From a virus: a stretch of DNA of 21,919 nucleotides. Positions 6,585 through 11,905 of this stretch are shown in pieces; position 1 is the stretch's first letter, and every line of letters begins with the position of its first letter. The stretch is from IMG/VR virus record IMGVR_UViG_3300025086_000293, positions 1 to 21,919 of that record; one strand, given 5' to 3'. The notes below the pieces were generated by a model, which did not search any database, was not told where the DNA came from, and saw nothing but the letters and a program-made list of their open reading frames with translations. A program made the position numbers and the translations under genes.

Positions 6585-6824
6585 TCACTTAAGTTTAATT
6601 TTGCGACCTACTCTTTTTAAGTAATTTTGGTCCTTTAATTCTTTAATATAGACAGATATTTGGGTAGTACTCTTATTACTTATATCTGCTAATGTTGATA
6701 TTGATGGGTAACATTCCCTAGATTTATCAGCATAGCAACATAGTAATGCATATAAACCTTTTGCTTGTATTGATAACTCAGGGTCCGACATTACATCATA
6801 GTTTACTATACCAAATCTTTTCAC
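6585..6824 (-). CDS. Small winged-helix DNA-binding protein (HTH_36-like, 79 aa)
   Basis: The sequence MKRFGIVNYDVMSDPELSIQ is followed by KGLYALLCCYADKSRECYPS, a recognition region STLADISNKSTTQISVYIKE and a wing LKRVGRKIKL. This is the pattern of the HTH_36/replisome-organiser N-terminal winged helix. Only the DNA-binding domain is present, with no effector domain. The start overlaps the stop of the following 69-aa gene by 4 nt. It could be a transcriptional regulator of this block or an initiation accessory protein. The palindrome at 6482-6496, 89 nt beyond its stop, is a plausible target. Confidence 0.82.
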   Translation of the reverse strand: MKRFGIVNYDVMSDPELSIQAKGLYALLCCYADKSRECYPSISTLADISNKSTTQISVYIKELKDQNYLKRVGRKIKLK

Positions 6825-7030
6825 TTCATATCTTTTATTTCAATTACATATTTAGATTTAATATGATCATATGCATCATAATCATTTAGTTCTAAAAGTT
6901 TATCATCTTTGAATCTATATTTTTGATTCATTTCATCTCCAAAAGATAATTTTTTATCTTTTAAAAAACCTTTAAGTCCATTATATGTTTCCCATTCTTT
7001 TTCAAATAGTTTAGGTGATATCTGTGCCAT
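6821..7030 (-). CDS. Hypothetical protein (69 aa)
   Basis: A small soluble protein, basic at the N-terminus (KLFEKEWETYNGLKGFLKDK) and mixed at the C-terminus (DDKLLELNDYDAYDHIKSKY). The start overlaps the 152-aa gene by 20 nt and the stop overlaps the HTH gene by 4 nt, so it is translationally coupled on both sides. No family recognised. Confidence 0.72.
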   Translation of the reverse strand: MAQISPKLFEKEWETYNGLKGFLKDKKLSFGDEMNQKYRFKDDKLLELNDYDAYDHIKSKYVIEIKDMK

Positions 7031-7469
7031 AATTAAAATGTTTTATATTCTTTTTACTTATTTTAGTTAATCTATAGGATGATATAGTGCAATCTCTTTG
7101 CACAAGATTCTTATTATCATCATGTAAAAATAAAGAACATTTCATTTTATGATAATATGGATTAAATTCAGATCCCCAGTCATCAGATGTTTGCACTTGA
7201 CCATAGATATAACCATCAAGATATAATCCCATATCATATAATTGATCTAAATTAGTTGACCCGCCAAATTCTTTTTCATCCCAAGGTGTTTTAAAATAAC
7301 AACCTTCAGTTAGAAATTCAAACTTTTCTTCAGTCATTGCTTTAGCTAAATATTCTATTTGCACTCTACTCAATGTTCCTGCAAGTAATTCTGTTACATT
7401 TTTATCTGCATCATCTCTTAATATTTTATTAAGCACTAAACTGTTTATTCTAGCATCAATAGTTCTCAT
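7011..7469 (-). CDS. Hypothetical protein (152 aa)
   Basis: A soluble protein with a helical N-terminal half (residues 1-50) and an aromatic, beta-like middle part containing GCYFKTPWDEKEFGGS and YIYGQVQTSDDWGSEFNPYY. The last 30 residues are basic. The start lies 2 nt from the stop of the 31-aa membrane micro-gene, the stop overlaps the next gene by 20 nt. No catalytic motif is recognised, and no close family comes to mind. Confidence 0.75.
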   Translation of the reverse strand: MRTIDARINSLVLNKILRDDADKNVTELLAGTLSRVQIEYLAKAMTEEKFEFLTEGCYFKTPWDEKEFGGSTNLDQLYDMGLYLDGYIYGQVQTSDDWGSEFNPYYHKMKCSLFLHDDNKNLVQRDCTISSYRLTKISKKNIKHFNYGTDIT

Positions 7470-7470
7470 A

Positions 7471-7566
7471 TTAATAGTTTATATATGCAAATAGTATTAC
7501 TACTACTGCTGTGATTATAAAAATACTAAGGGTTTCCATACCCGCTGTTTCTACATTATTCTTCAT
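7471..7566 (-). CDS. Membrane micro-protein (31 aa)
   Basis: ATG at 7564-7566 opens a 31-codon frame ending with TAA at 7471-7473, just before the 152-aa gene. A short polar start (MKNNVETAGMET) is followed by one clean membrane helix (LSIFIITAVVVILFAYINY). The terminator at 7580-7616 ends just upstream of it, so it begins the next unit. The hydrophobic profile and fit between neighbours support it. Confidence 0.65.
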   Translation of the reverse strand: MKNNVETAGMETLSIFIITAVVVILFAYINY

Positions 7567-7579
7567 AATTCTATTTTAA

Positions 7580-7616
7580 AAGATAAAAGAACAGGGACAA
7601 ACCAATGTCCCCGTTC
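7580..7616 (-). terminator. Rho-independent terminator after the 169-aa gene
   Basis: On the minus strand GAACGGGGACA pairs with TGTCCCTGTTC (plus 7606-7616 with 7589-7599) around a 6-nt loop, followed by TTTTATCTTTT. One position is a G.U pair on the minus strand but an A-C mismatch on the plus strand, which supports minus-strand use. Confidence 0.85.
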
Positions 7617-7677
7617 AGTTATCTACCACTCATCAACCTAACCTAAATGTTGACTTTAAATACTGGTGTTGTTAGTA

Positions 7678-7691
7678 TACGGTATACCGTA
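7678..7691. repeat. Perfect 14-nt palindrome after the 169-aa gene
   Basis: TACGGTATACCGTA is fully self-complementary and begins 2 nt past the stop codon at 7694-7696 on the minus strand. A second partial copy (GTATAC) abuts it. It could be a small hairpin (TACGG/CCGTA, TATA loop) that stabilises the mRNA end, or a protein-binding site. Confidence 0.55.
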
Positions 7692-7693
7692 AA

Positions 7694-8203
7694 TTAAATA
7701 TTGATAGGTAATATTAGTTGATTATCTTCTATGTCACAAGAAGTTAGTTTAGTGTAGTCTATATTCTTAAGCCATTCTCTTACTTGAGCCCATTTATATC
7801 TAAGTTCAGCAAACTTATTTATATTTTCACGGTGACCTGTAAAATTTAGACCTTCACATTTAATCTTAAAAGATATATGTGCATGATTAGGCATTATAGT
7901 TAATTCAAAATCATCTCTTTTACATGATTGCGATAAAGGAAGTGCTAAATTTTGAATTTCAGTACAATATTTATGAAACCATATAGGATTTCTAGCACTA
8001 AATGGATAATATGTAAATAGTGTATCCGTTGTATTATCATTTATACAGTACGTACTTAATACTGATTGAGAGGAAAAATAATTTTGTGATAAAGTTAACG
8101 TTGTACCTTCTCCATAATTTTGTTGTACTAAATTAAAAGTATGACCCTTGAATAACTTTCCAGGGTCACCTTTTAATATATTTTTATATGACATATTAAT
8201 CAT
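7694..8203 (-). CDS. Hypothetical protein (169 aa)
   Basis: A soluble beta-rich protein. The first ATG (8201-8203) overlaps the lipoprotein gene stop by 8 nt. An internal ATG three codons in (MSYKNILKGDPG) is an equally good start. Polar beta strands (HTFNLVQQNYGEGTTLTLSQ; FELTIMPNHAHISFKIKC) precede a helical C-terminal part (FAELRYKWAQVREWLKNI). Five cysteines lack a zinc spacing. No family is recognised. It is followed by a palindrome and a terminator, closing the unit that starts near 8411. Confidence 0.75.
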   Translation of the reverse strand: MINMSYKNILKGDPGKLFKGHTFNLVQQNYGEGTTLTLSQNYFSSQSVLSTYCINDNTTDTLFTYYPFSARNPIWFHKYCTEIQNLALPLSQSCKRDDFELTIMPNHAHISFKIKCEGLNFTGHRENINKFAELRYKWAQVREWLKNIDYTKLTSCDIEDNQLILPINI

Positions 8204-8411
8204 TATCTTCCATAAATGCCGCTCTCTCAGGCGTCATTATTTGATAGGTGATCATAGTTTTACTATAATCTGGTTTTTTATCATAACGATTTTGACCATA
8301 TGCATCACAATGTACATATCCTGCACATGAACTCACTAGTAATGCAAATATACTTACGCCCACAAACCATGAGCAAACATAAAATACTGGGTTTTTTAAT
8401 AACTTTTTCAT
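8196..8411 (-). CDS. Small lipoprotein (71 aa)
   Basis: MKKLLKNPVF, a hydrophobic stretch and lipobox LVSSC (Cys29), then a 42-residue tail with Cys35 and polar residues. SSC-type lipoboxes are common in Bacteroidetes. The gene starts the unit after the terminator at 8427-8462 and overlaps the next start by 8 nt. A role at the cell surface, for example blocking superinfection, is possible but inferred from location only. Confidence 0.78.
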   Translation of the reverse strand: MKKLLKNPVFYVCSWFVGVSIFALLVSSCAGYVHCDAYGQNRYDKKPDYSKTMITYQIMTPERAAFMEDND

Positions 8412-8426
8412 TTTGTTAGATTTAAA

Positions 8427-8462
8427 TAAATAAAAATGGTAGCCTACTCTTTTTCGGCTACC
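8427..8462 (-). terminator. Rho-independent terminator containing a stop codon in its loop
   Basis: On the minus strand GGTAGCC (8456-8462) pairs perfectly with GGCTACC (8438-8444) around an 11-nt loop, then ATTTTTATTTATTT follows. The TAG stop of the 54-aa gene (8444-8446) sits at the loop/stem edge, so the end of the gene is itself the terminator. Confidence 0.87.
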
Positions 8463-8608
8463 AATACATCTGTTCCCTCATCTTTTCTCTTAAATGCAAT
8501 AGCATCAGATGGTGTATAATAAGGCTTACCATTTCTTATATAGATATATAATATATCATCTTCTTCTTCCATCTCTCTCTTCATACGCTTATGCTTTAAC
8601 ATACTCAT
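8444..8608 (-). CDS. Small hypothetical protein (54 aa)
   Basis: ATG at 8606-8608 opens a 54-codon frame ending TAG at 8444-8446. The N-terminus is charged and helical (MLKHKRMKREMEEEDD). The rest, ILYIYIRNGKPYYTPSDAIA, resembles a short beta hairpin plus helix. The start overlaps the upstream 71-aa gene by 20 nt and the stop lies in a terminator, which together support expression. No family recognised. Confidence 0.7.
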   Translation of the reverse strand: MSMLKHKRMKREMEEEDDILYIYIRNGKPYYTPSDAIAFKRKDEGTDVLVAEKE

Positions 8609-8804
8609 TTTTTAGTTCTTTATGGATCCTAATACAATATCTTAAAGAGAAACATAGAAATAAAATAGTTAAATCTCTTTCTTTGCTTTGTTTATAAGAA
8701 TGTCTTTCATATCCAATTGCTAGACCAATAAATGGACCCATTTCTACTTCAATTCTCCTAGTTCTTTTGGGAGTTACTTTTCTACTTGATACAATACTTT
8801 TCAT
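8589..8804 (-). CDS. Small basic protein with one hydrophobic segment (71 aa)
   Basis: A basic N-terminus (SSRKVTPKRTRRIEVEMG), then a weakly hydrophobic segment (GPFIGLAIGY), a charged stretch, and a stronger hydrophobic segment (LTILFLCFSLRYCI, about residues 45-58). It overlaps the genes on both sides by 20-23 nt. It may be membrane-associated. Function unknown. Confidence 0.62.
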   Translation of the reverse strand: MKSIVSSRKVTPKRTRRIEVEMGPFIGLAIGYERHSYKQSKERDLTILFLCFSLRYCIRIHKELKNEYVKA

Positions 8805-9009
8805 TTTTGATTGATTTTAGGGTTAATATTAATTGATTGTAGTTGTTAACTGCTATAGCATGTTCTTCTTCTGTAATTCTTTCTTGAAATAGATCTTCAT
8901 TAGACCATTCAATAAAATCTTCTACATCAGATATAGCTTCATTCAGTTTAACGTCTTGTTGATAGGCACCATTTAATAAAGTGCCTATCATAAATATTAT
9001 TGTCTTCAT
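8782..9009 (-). CDS. Probable secreted small protein (75 aa)
   Basis: A short signal-like N-terminus (MKTIIFMIGTLLNGAYQQ) is followed by an acidic helical domain (NEAISDVEDFIEWSNEDLFQ; EEEHAIAVNNYNQLILTLKS). The most likely location is the periplasm or the outer face of the inner membrane. It overlaps the upstream 74-aa gene by 4 nt. No family recognised. Confidence 0.7.
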   Translation of the reverse strand: MKTIIFMIGTLLNGAYQQDVKLNEAISDVEDFIEWSNEDLFQERITEEEHAIAVNNYNQLILTLKSIKNEKYCIK

Positions 9010-9230
9010 GTTATATCATTTTGTTTTTTCTTAATTGCTTCAAGCTCTCTTTCACGCTTTGAATAAACAGCTGCTAATATGCAAGCCATAATACCAGATG
9101 ATATTGCATACCACATAACAATATCATTATCAGCAATTATATTTTTGCTAAATAGTGATATGTAAAGTGGTGACATAAATTGTAATGCTAAAAACATTAT
9201 AGTAAATGCTAAAGGGTGTTGATTTTTCAT
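9006..9230 (-). CDS. Two-helix membrane protein (74 aa)
   Basis: Two predicted membrane helices, about residues 7-27 (LAFTIMFLALQFMSPLYISL) and 38-56 (MWYAISSGIMACILAAVY), then a charged cytoplasmic coiled tail (SKRERELEAIKKKQND). The size and shape are compatible with a holin-like or accessory membrane protein, but it lies in the early block, far from the endolysin gene, so I would not call it a holin. It follows the 56-aa gene by 6 nt. Confidence 0.72.
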   Translation of the reverse strand: MKNQHPLAFTIMFLALQFMSPLYISLFSKNIIADNDIVMWYAISSGIMACILAAVYSKRERELEAIKKKQNDIT

Positions 9231-9236
9231 AATAAA

Positions 9237-9407
9237 TTATTTTGATGAATGATTATCCCGGTTTTCACCGGGACTTTTCTTATGCTTGGCTTTTCTTGTG
9301 TACTTTTTTTTGTTTTTGTAGATCCTATGTTTCATGGCATCCTGTATCTCACCTTGAGTTACAGTTATCCGTTGAAGATTGGACTGTTGATTAGATTTTT
9401 TACACAT
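9237..9407 (-). CDS. Small, very basic protein (56 aa)
   Basis: ATG at 9405-9407 opens a 56-codon frame to TAA at 9237-9239, ending 6 nt before the next gene. The middle is extremely basic (MKHRIYKNKKKYTRKAKHKK), suggesting nucleic-acid binding. It begins inside the 37-aa frame in another register (43-nt overlap). Near its 3' end the DNA forms CCCGGT-GAAA-ACCGGG on the minus strand, a GNRA-capped hairpin. Coding status is supported by spacing but not proven. Confidence 0.58.
   Translation of the reverse strand: MCKKSNQQSNLQRITVTQGEIQDAMKHRIYKNKKKYTRKAKHKKSPGENRDNHSSK
9257..9272 (-). repeat. GNRA-capped hairpin in the end of the 56-aa gene
   Basis: Minus-strand CCCGGT, loop GAAA, ACCGGG: six GC-rich pairs closed by a GNRA loop. 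It is the only GC-rich hairpin between 8500 and 9700. No U-run follows on the minus strand, so it is not an obvious terminator there. It may stabilise the message or be part of an RNA structure. Confidence 0.6.
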
Positions 9408-9478
9408 AGTATTAATGCTCCAATTAAATAAATTGCAAGCAATACTTTTTCGTATAACTTTAGTTTTATTTTAGTCAT
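9365..9478 (-). CDS. Membrane micro-protein (37 aa)
   Basis: ATG at 9476-9478 overlaps the TGA of the 49-aa frame (ATGA); TAA is at 9365-9367. A basic start (MTKIKLKLYEK) leads into one membrane helix (VLLAIYLIGALILCV), a positive-inside single-pass layout, and a short outside tail. It overlaps the 56-aa frame. Confidence 0.6.
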   Translation of the reverse strand: MTKIKLKLYEKVLLAIYLIGALILCVKNLINSPIFNG

Positions 9479-9624
9479 GCTGTTTCTCCTGGTAACATAG
9501 GTGCTAACATGCATCCCCAAAAACAATAACAAAGTACAAAGGCCATAACTTCACCACCACCAAGCAGTGCGGTAAAGGTCCCTAACAATAGGGTAAACCA
9601 TAGATAATAAATAAATGATTTCAT
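9475..9624 (-). CDS. Small hydrophobic protein (49 aa)
   Basis: ATG at 9622-9624 and TGA at 9475-9477, with ATGA overlaps to the frames on both sides. The product is almost wholly hydrophobic, with two probable membrane segments (FIYYLWFTLLLGTFTALLGG and VMAFVLCYCFWGCMLAPM) joined by GGGE. Three cysteines lie in the second segment. Codon-level overlap with neighbours supports translation. Function unknown. Confidence 0.65.
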   Translation of the reverse strand: MKSFIYYLWFTLLLGTFTALLGGGEVMAFVLCYCFWGCMLAPMLPGETA

Positions 9625-9692
9625 GATTGATTGATTTTTGATTGAGTCCATATTAATAATGAAGACAATCCGATGATTAATAAAATGTTCAT
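9621..9692 (-). CDS. Membrane micro-peptide (23 aa)
   Basis: ATG at 9690-9692 and TGA at 9621-9623, overlapping the next start as ATGA. The peptide is MNILLIIGLSSLLIWTQSKI plus three residues: a single hydrophobic helix with a polar end. It is the first frame after the terminator of the structured RNA (9708-9742). It may serve mainly to feed ribosomes to the next gene. Confidence 0.5.
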   Translation of the reverse strand: MNILLIIGLSSLLIWTQSKINQS

Positions 9693-9707
9693 AATGGTTA
9701 GATTAAG

Positions 9708-9742
9708 TGAATAAAATAAAAGAGCTGAGAGCTTGACTCTTT
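9708..9742 (-). terminator. Rho-independent terminator at the 3' end of the giant structured RNA
   Basis: Minus-strand AAAGAG (9737-9742) pairs with CTCTTT (9719-9724) around a 12-nt loop that can itself pair partly (AGCT/AGCT), followed by TTATTTTATT. It separates the non-coding structured region from the micro-gene chain and sets the probable RNA end near 9710. Confidence 0.72.
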
Positions 9743-10380
9743 ACGTACAGATTAATTAACTTTTCAGTAATTATCTCACACAGTCCATTTCGGGTCTGTA
9801 CTGCACATGTTCACGGATTAAGATGTCCGCCATCACTACTAAAGTGGTCATAAGTTCACTTTCATACCGCATGCCTTACGAGCTTAAGAGGGTGTCCCCT
9901 CACTACAGATACTACCGGATTCCTTCATAGCAAGCCTTGCGAGCTATCTATGCCTCCATATTACAGAAGGATAAGAACATTGTTGCCTTTAGTGGGCTCA
10001 CAATAGTCTCCAAACTAATTTTGCTTTCTTCATTTGTTTATCTTGTTTAAATGTGCCAATCTAATGGCTAAGTTAGGATTCAGGTTAATGATAAGAGGCG
10101 CTTAGAGTTTATGTAATCATGCTTCCTTTTGGGAAGTTTAGACTACTACTCCTACCTGCTTTTGCTTGTCACGGCTACTCACTAAACTATTATCTATATG
10201 AACACGTGATTTCTCACAGCATTCTAGATGCAAATTCTAATACCAGCTCTAAGTGCGACAACACCATAGTACCAATACCTATCTCAATTCTTATTGCCTT
10301 TTAAGCTCAAGAGCATGCCTGTCATACTCTCCACACAACTCACGCACCCGAAGGGATTTGACGCTGCCGTTACATGGATA

Positions 10381-10440
10381 TTGAAATACTCTTCTATAAA
10401 ATACATATAGCGAACTATATATATCTCCACAGCCTTTCAA
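10381..10440 (-). other. UUCG-capped long hairpin domain of the structured RNA
   Basis: A closing helix TTGAAA/TTTCAA (10381-10386 with 10435-10440) encloses a 10-bp hairpin (10401-10410 with 10415-10424) whose minus-strand loop is UUCG. One pair (10404/10421) is G.U on the minus strand but C-A on the plus strand. This is the clearest local evidence for both structure and strand. Confidence 0.72.
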
Positions 10441-10845
10441 GTTGCTGATAGATTTATACCATTACTGGTTTATCTTAACGCCATGAGAGCTGGCGAACAT
10501 TTCTATAGACACTAATGCTACCTCAAGGATAGACATAAGCCACGGCAATGTTAAGCGTTCCAAGGATTCTCACCTTAGCTTTACACAGGTAGTTAGTAAA
10601 GACTGAATTCAATGTATCTTCTTTCAACTAACAACGAGACTATGCTGCATCTTGTCCCTGTGACCATAGACGTAGTGATCAATTACGATTATGGATTTTA
10701 TAAAAGGGGAACGTCCCCTAATGTTTAGTATTCTCTTACAAGGTTGCAACCCTTGATCCATACCCTTTGTTTTCAGCTAGAATTATACCGACATTGATAT
10801 AATTATCTTAATAACATTACTGCAATTGGATAAGAGAATAATTTA

Positions 10846-10952
10846 TAAGGGTGTGATTGGTATCTCTCATACGCTATTTAGATGCTTATTTCAACATCCA
10901 CCGTGATACCTGATATTTATAATGCGTATCCCTTAAAGTTTACACACCCTTA
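10846..10952 (-). other. Pseudoknotted domain of the structured RNA
   Basis: A 10-bp closing stem (10846-10855/10943-10952) encloses GGTATC/GATACC (10859-10864/10905-10910) and ATACGC/GCGTAT (10869-10874/10924-10929), whose strands interleave, giving a pseudoknot. A small GATG/CATC hairpin (10881-10884/10895-10898) sits in one loop. All pairs are Watson-Crick. Confidence 0.65.
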
Positions 10953-10961
10953 ATTAGATAA

Positions 10962-11003
10962 GCACAGAGTGGATGAGGTGATCAAGACTCAAGGACTCTG
11001 TGC
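10962..11003 (-). terminator. Hairpin at the end of the 61-aa gene, possible weak terminator
   Basis: GCACAGAGT and ACTCTGTGC form nine perfect pairs around a 24-nt loop (10971-10994). It covers the last codons and stop of the 61-aa gene. On the minus strand only TTATCT follows, so termination would be weak. It may equally be the first stem of the structured RNA downstream. Confidence 0.5.
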
Positions 11004-11174
11004 CCGTTTAGTATTTTTATCCATGGCATCTTGAAGTTTCTGTAAACGAATACGCTTACCTTCTTCATATGCTTCATGGCATTGTTGACAAGTGTGAACA
11101 TCATCACACTGACATGTTAATTCTGGATGGATACTATGTAGAGCAGCCATAAACTGTGCATCTTCAAACATCAT
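10989..11174 (-). CDS. Small Cys/His protein between two structured RNA regions (61 aa)
   Basis: A 61-codon frame with ATG at 11172-11174 (a second ATG follows directly). The core TCQCDDVHTCQQCHEAYEEG carries Cys21, Cys23, His27, Cys29, Cys32 and His33, a compact set that could bind one zinc ion. A basic helix follows (KRIRLQKLQDAMDKNTKR). The AT-rich leader with TTTAAAACTATTATT is like other starts here. The residue pattern argues against a chance frame. It is the only convincing gene in 2.2 kb and may bind the flanking RNA, but that is guesswork from position. Confidence 0.68.
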   Translation of the reverse strand: MMFEDAQFMAALHSIHPELTCQCDDVHTCQQCHEAYEEGKRIRLQKLQDAMDKNTKRAQSP

Positions 11175-11881
11175 AATAATAGTTTTAAATTAATAAATAA
11201 TAATTGTAGTATTTCCTGATGACGTTGTTTCCACAGTGCACTGCTACGTAATAGTCTAAGATAACCTATCTTGCTAACTCGGCATATACTACAAATTCCG
11301 GGTTCTATTATATAAACTCTATAGAGAGAGAGAATACAATAGATAATAAGTAAAGCAGTTTGTCTACTTGCTTAGGTATACAACGAATATCACGTTCTTT
11401 CTTTAGTTCTTAGCATGTGTTGACGGTATCTTTCTCTACCAGATGTTTAACGTCACTCTCTGAACCCTGTCAATATAGTTTACAACTACATGCAGTTAGC
11501 CATATATATATTATGGACTAACTAATTTCTTATTGGATGCCAACCCAATGATTATGGCAAATGAGGTGTCACATTAATAATGCAACACACATTTAATTAA
11601 ATTAAACCATTTCTGTTGCCAAGCTGGTTAAACTCCGTCCACTCTGTGGTTAATGTTGCGCTTTCCGGCAACAATACATGAGGATAATGGCTTCCTACCC
11701 ATTATCGTTGGTTAACCACTCAATTGGAGTGATTACACCATTATGTTCTGTGTACATAATAAATTGGTTTTAGATTAAACAATGAGTAATGCTTCTGTTC
11801 CCAGGCACATGCATTAAGCCCGGCTACACTTATGGTAGCAATAGTTTCCCACAACTAGACAACCCCGAAGGGCTAGACAGT
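11175..11881 (-). ncRNA. Second structured non-coding region (leader RNA or separate ncRNA)
   Basis: About 700 nt without a credible gene on either strand, again with many stems. They include AGTTAG-CCATA/TATGG-CTAACT (11494-11523, 11 bp, one bulge), ATAATGG/CCATTAT (11684-11705), TGTTGC/GCAACA (11654-11673), AAGATA/TATCTT (11258-11272), GCTAC/GTAGC (11823-11839), CACTC/GAGTG (11718-11732), and an interleaved ATTGG/CCAAT with TGCCA/TGGCA at 11532-11559 (H-type pseudoknot). Minus transcription is assumed because both flanking genes are on that strand. It could be a long 5' leader for the 61-aa gene, a 3' region of the 98-aa gene, or a distinct RNA. No tRNA and no terminator with a clear U-run was found inside. 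Confidence 0.5.
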
Positions 11882-11905
11882 TTAGCTACGGCTAAACGTG
11901 TCTAG
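11855..11905 (-). repeat. Long hairpin with competing CTAGACA repeats at the end of the 98-aa gene
   Basis: CTAGACA-GTTTAGC (11873-11886) and GCTAAAC-TGTCTAG (11891-11905, one bulged base) form a 14-bp hairpin with a 4-nt loop. It spans the last codons and stop of the 98-aa gene. A second CTAGACA at 11855-11861 could replace the first in pairing, and between them lies CCC-UUCG-GGG (11863-11872, minus strand). No U-run follows, so a simple terminator is unlikely. Confidence 0.75.

Larger units (their letters stand above)
9708..10952 (-). ncRNA. Candidate giant structured non-coding RNA (about 1.2 kb)
   Basis: There is no credible gene from 9693 to 10988. The stretch is visibly richer in G+C than the genes around it and dense in stems. 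Examples are TAAGGGTGTG/CACACCCTTA (10846-10855, 10943-10952), TTCTCTTA/TAAGAGAA (10731-10738, 10831-10838) around two hairpins, nested CACAGG/CCTGTG and GTTAGT/ACTAAC (10584-10662), AGTTTAG/CTAAACT (10135-10188), and AAAGTG/CACTTT (9841-9862). Minus-strand reading gives a UUCG-capped 10-bp hairpin (10401-10424) and GNRA caps GUAA (10458-10469) and GAAA (10206-10217). Two stems contain G.U pairs that are C-A mismatches on the plus strand. A terminator ends it. Size, phage context and multi-branched form recall the ornate large RNAs GOLLD and ROOL, but I cannot assign either. The 5' end is uncertain. Confidence 0.7.

Noticed and set aside
8148-8697. Two plus-strand frames (8148-8330 and 8509-8697)
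   Set aside because: They are antisense to the lipoprotein, 54-aa and 71-aa genes. Hydrophobic residues arise from the complement of Lys/Glu-rich codons.
9006-9230. 74-aa two-helix membrane protein as the holin
   Set aside because: It lies in the opposite-strand early block and is not near the endolysin, and two helices with a charged tail are not specific.
9249-9431. 60-codon plus-strand hydrophobic frame
   Set aside because: It is antisense to the 56-aa and 37-aa minus frames, which chain with neighbours; it stands alone on the plus strand.
10119-10304. 61-codon plus-strand frame inside the structured region
   Set aside because: It lies across several stems of the minus-strand RNA, its residues look random (many His/Ser/Cys), and there is no plus-strand gene within 2 kb.
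10340-10375. T-loop-like GTCAAATC beside a CCCTTCGGGT hairpin, suggestive of a tRNA or tmRNA
   Set aside because: The G-T-T-C-R-A pattern is not complete, and no acceptor, D or anticodon arms fit around it. No tRNA was found anywhere in the window.
11614-11673. tRNA-like cloverleaf (7-bp outer stem, AGCTGGTTAAA like a D-loop)
   Set aside because: Only about 60 nt long, with no T-loop, no anticodon arm of the right size and no discriminator/CCA-like end.
9693-11881. Group I or group II self-splicing intron
   Set aside because: I saw segments like GACTA/TAGTC, but no ordered P, Q, R, S set and no domain V/VI hairpin. The flanks do not form two exons of one gene.
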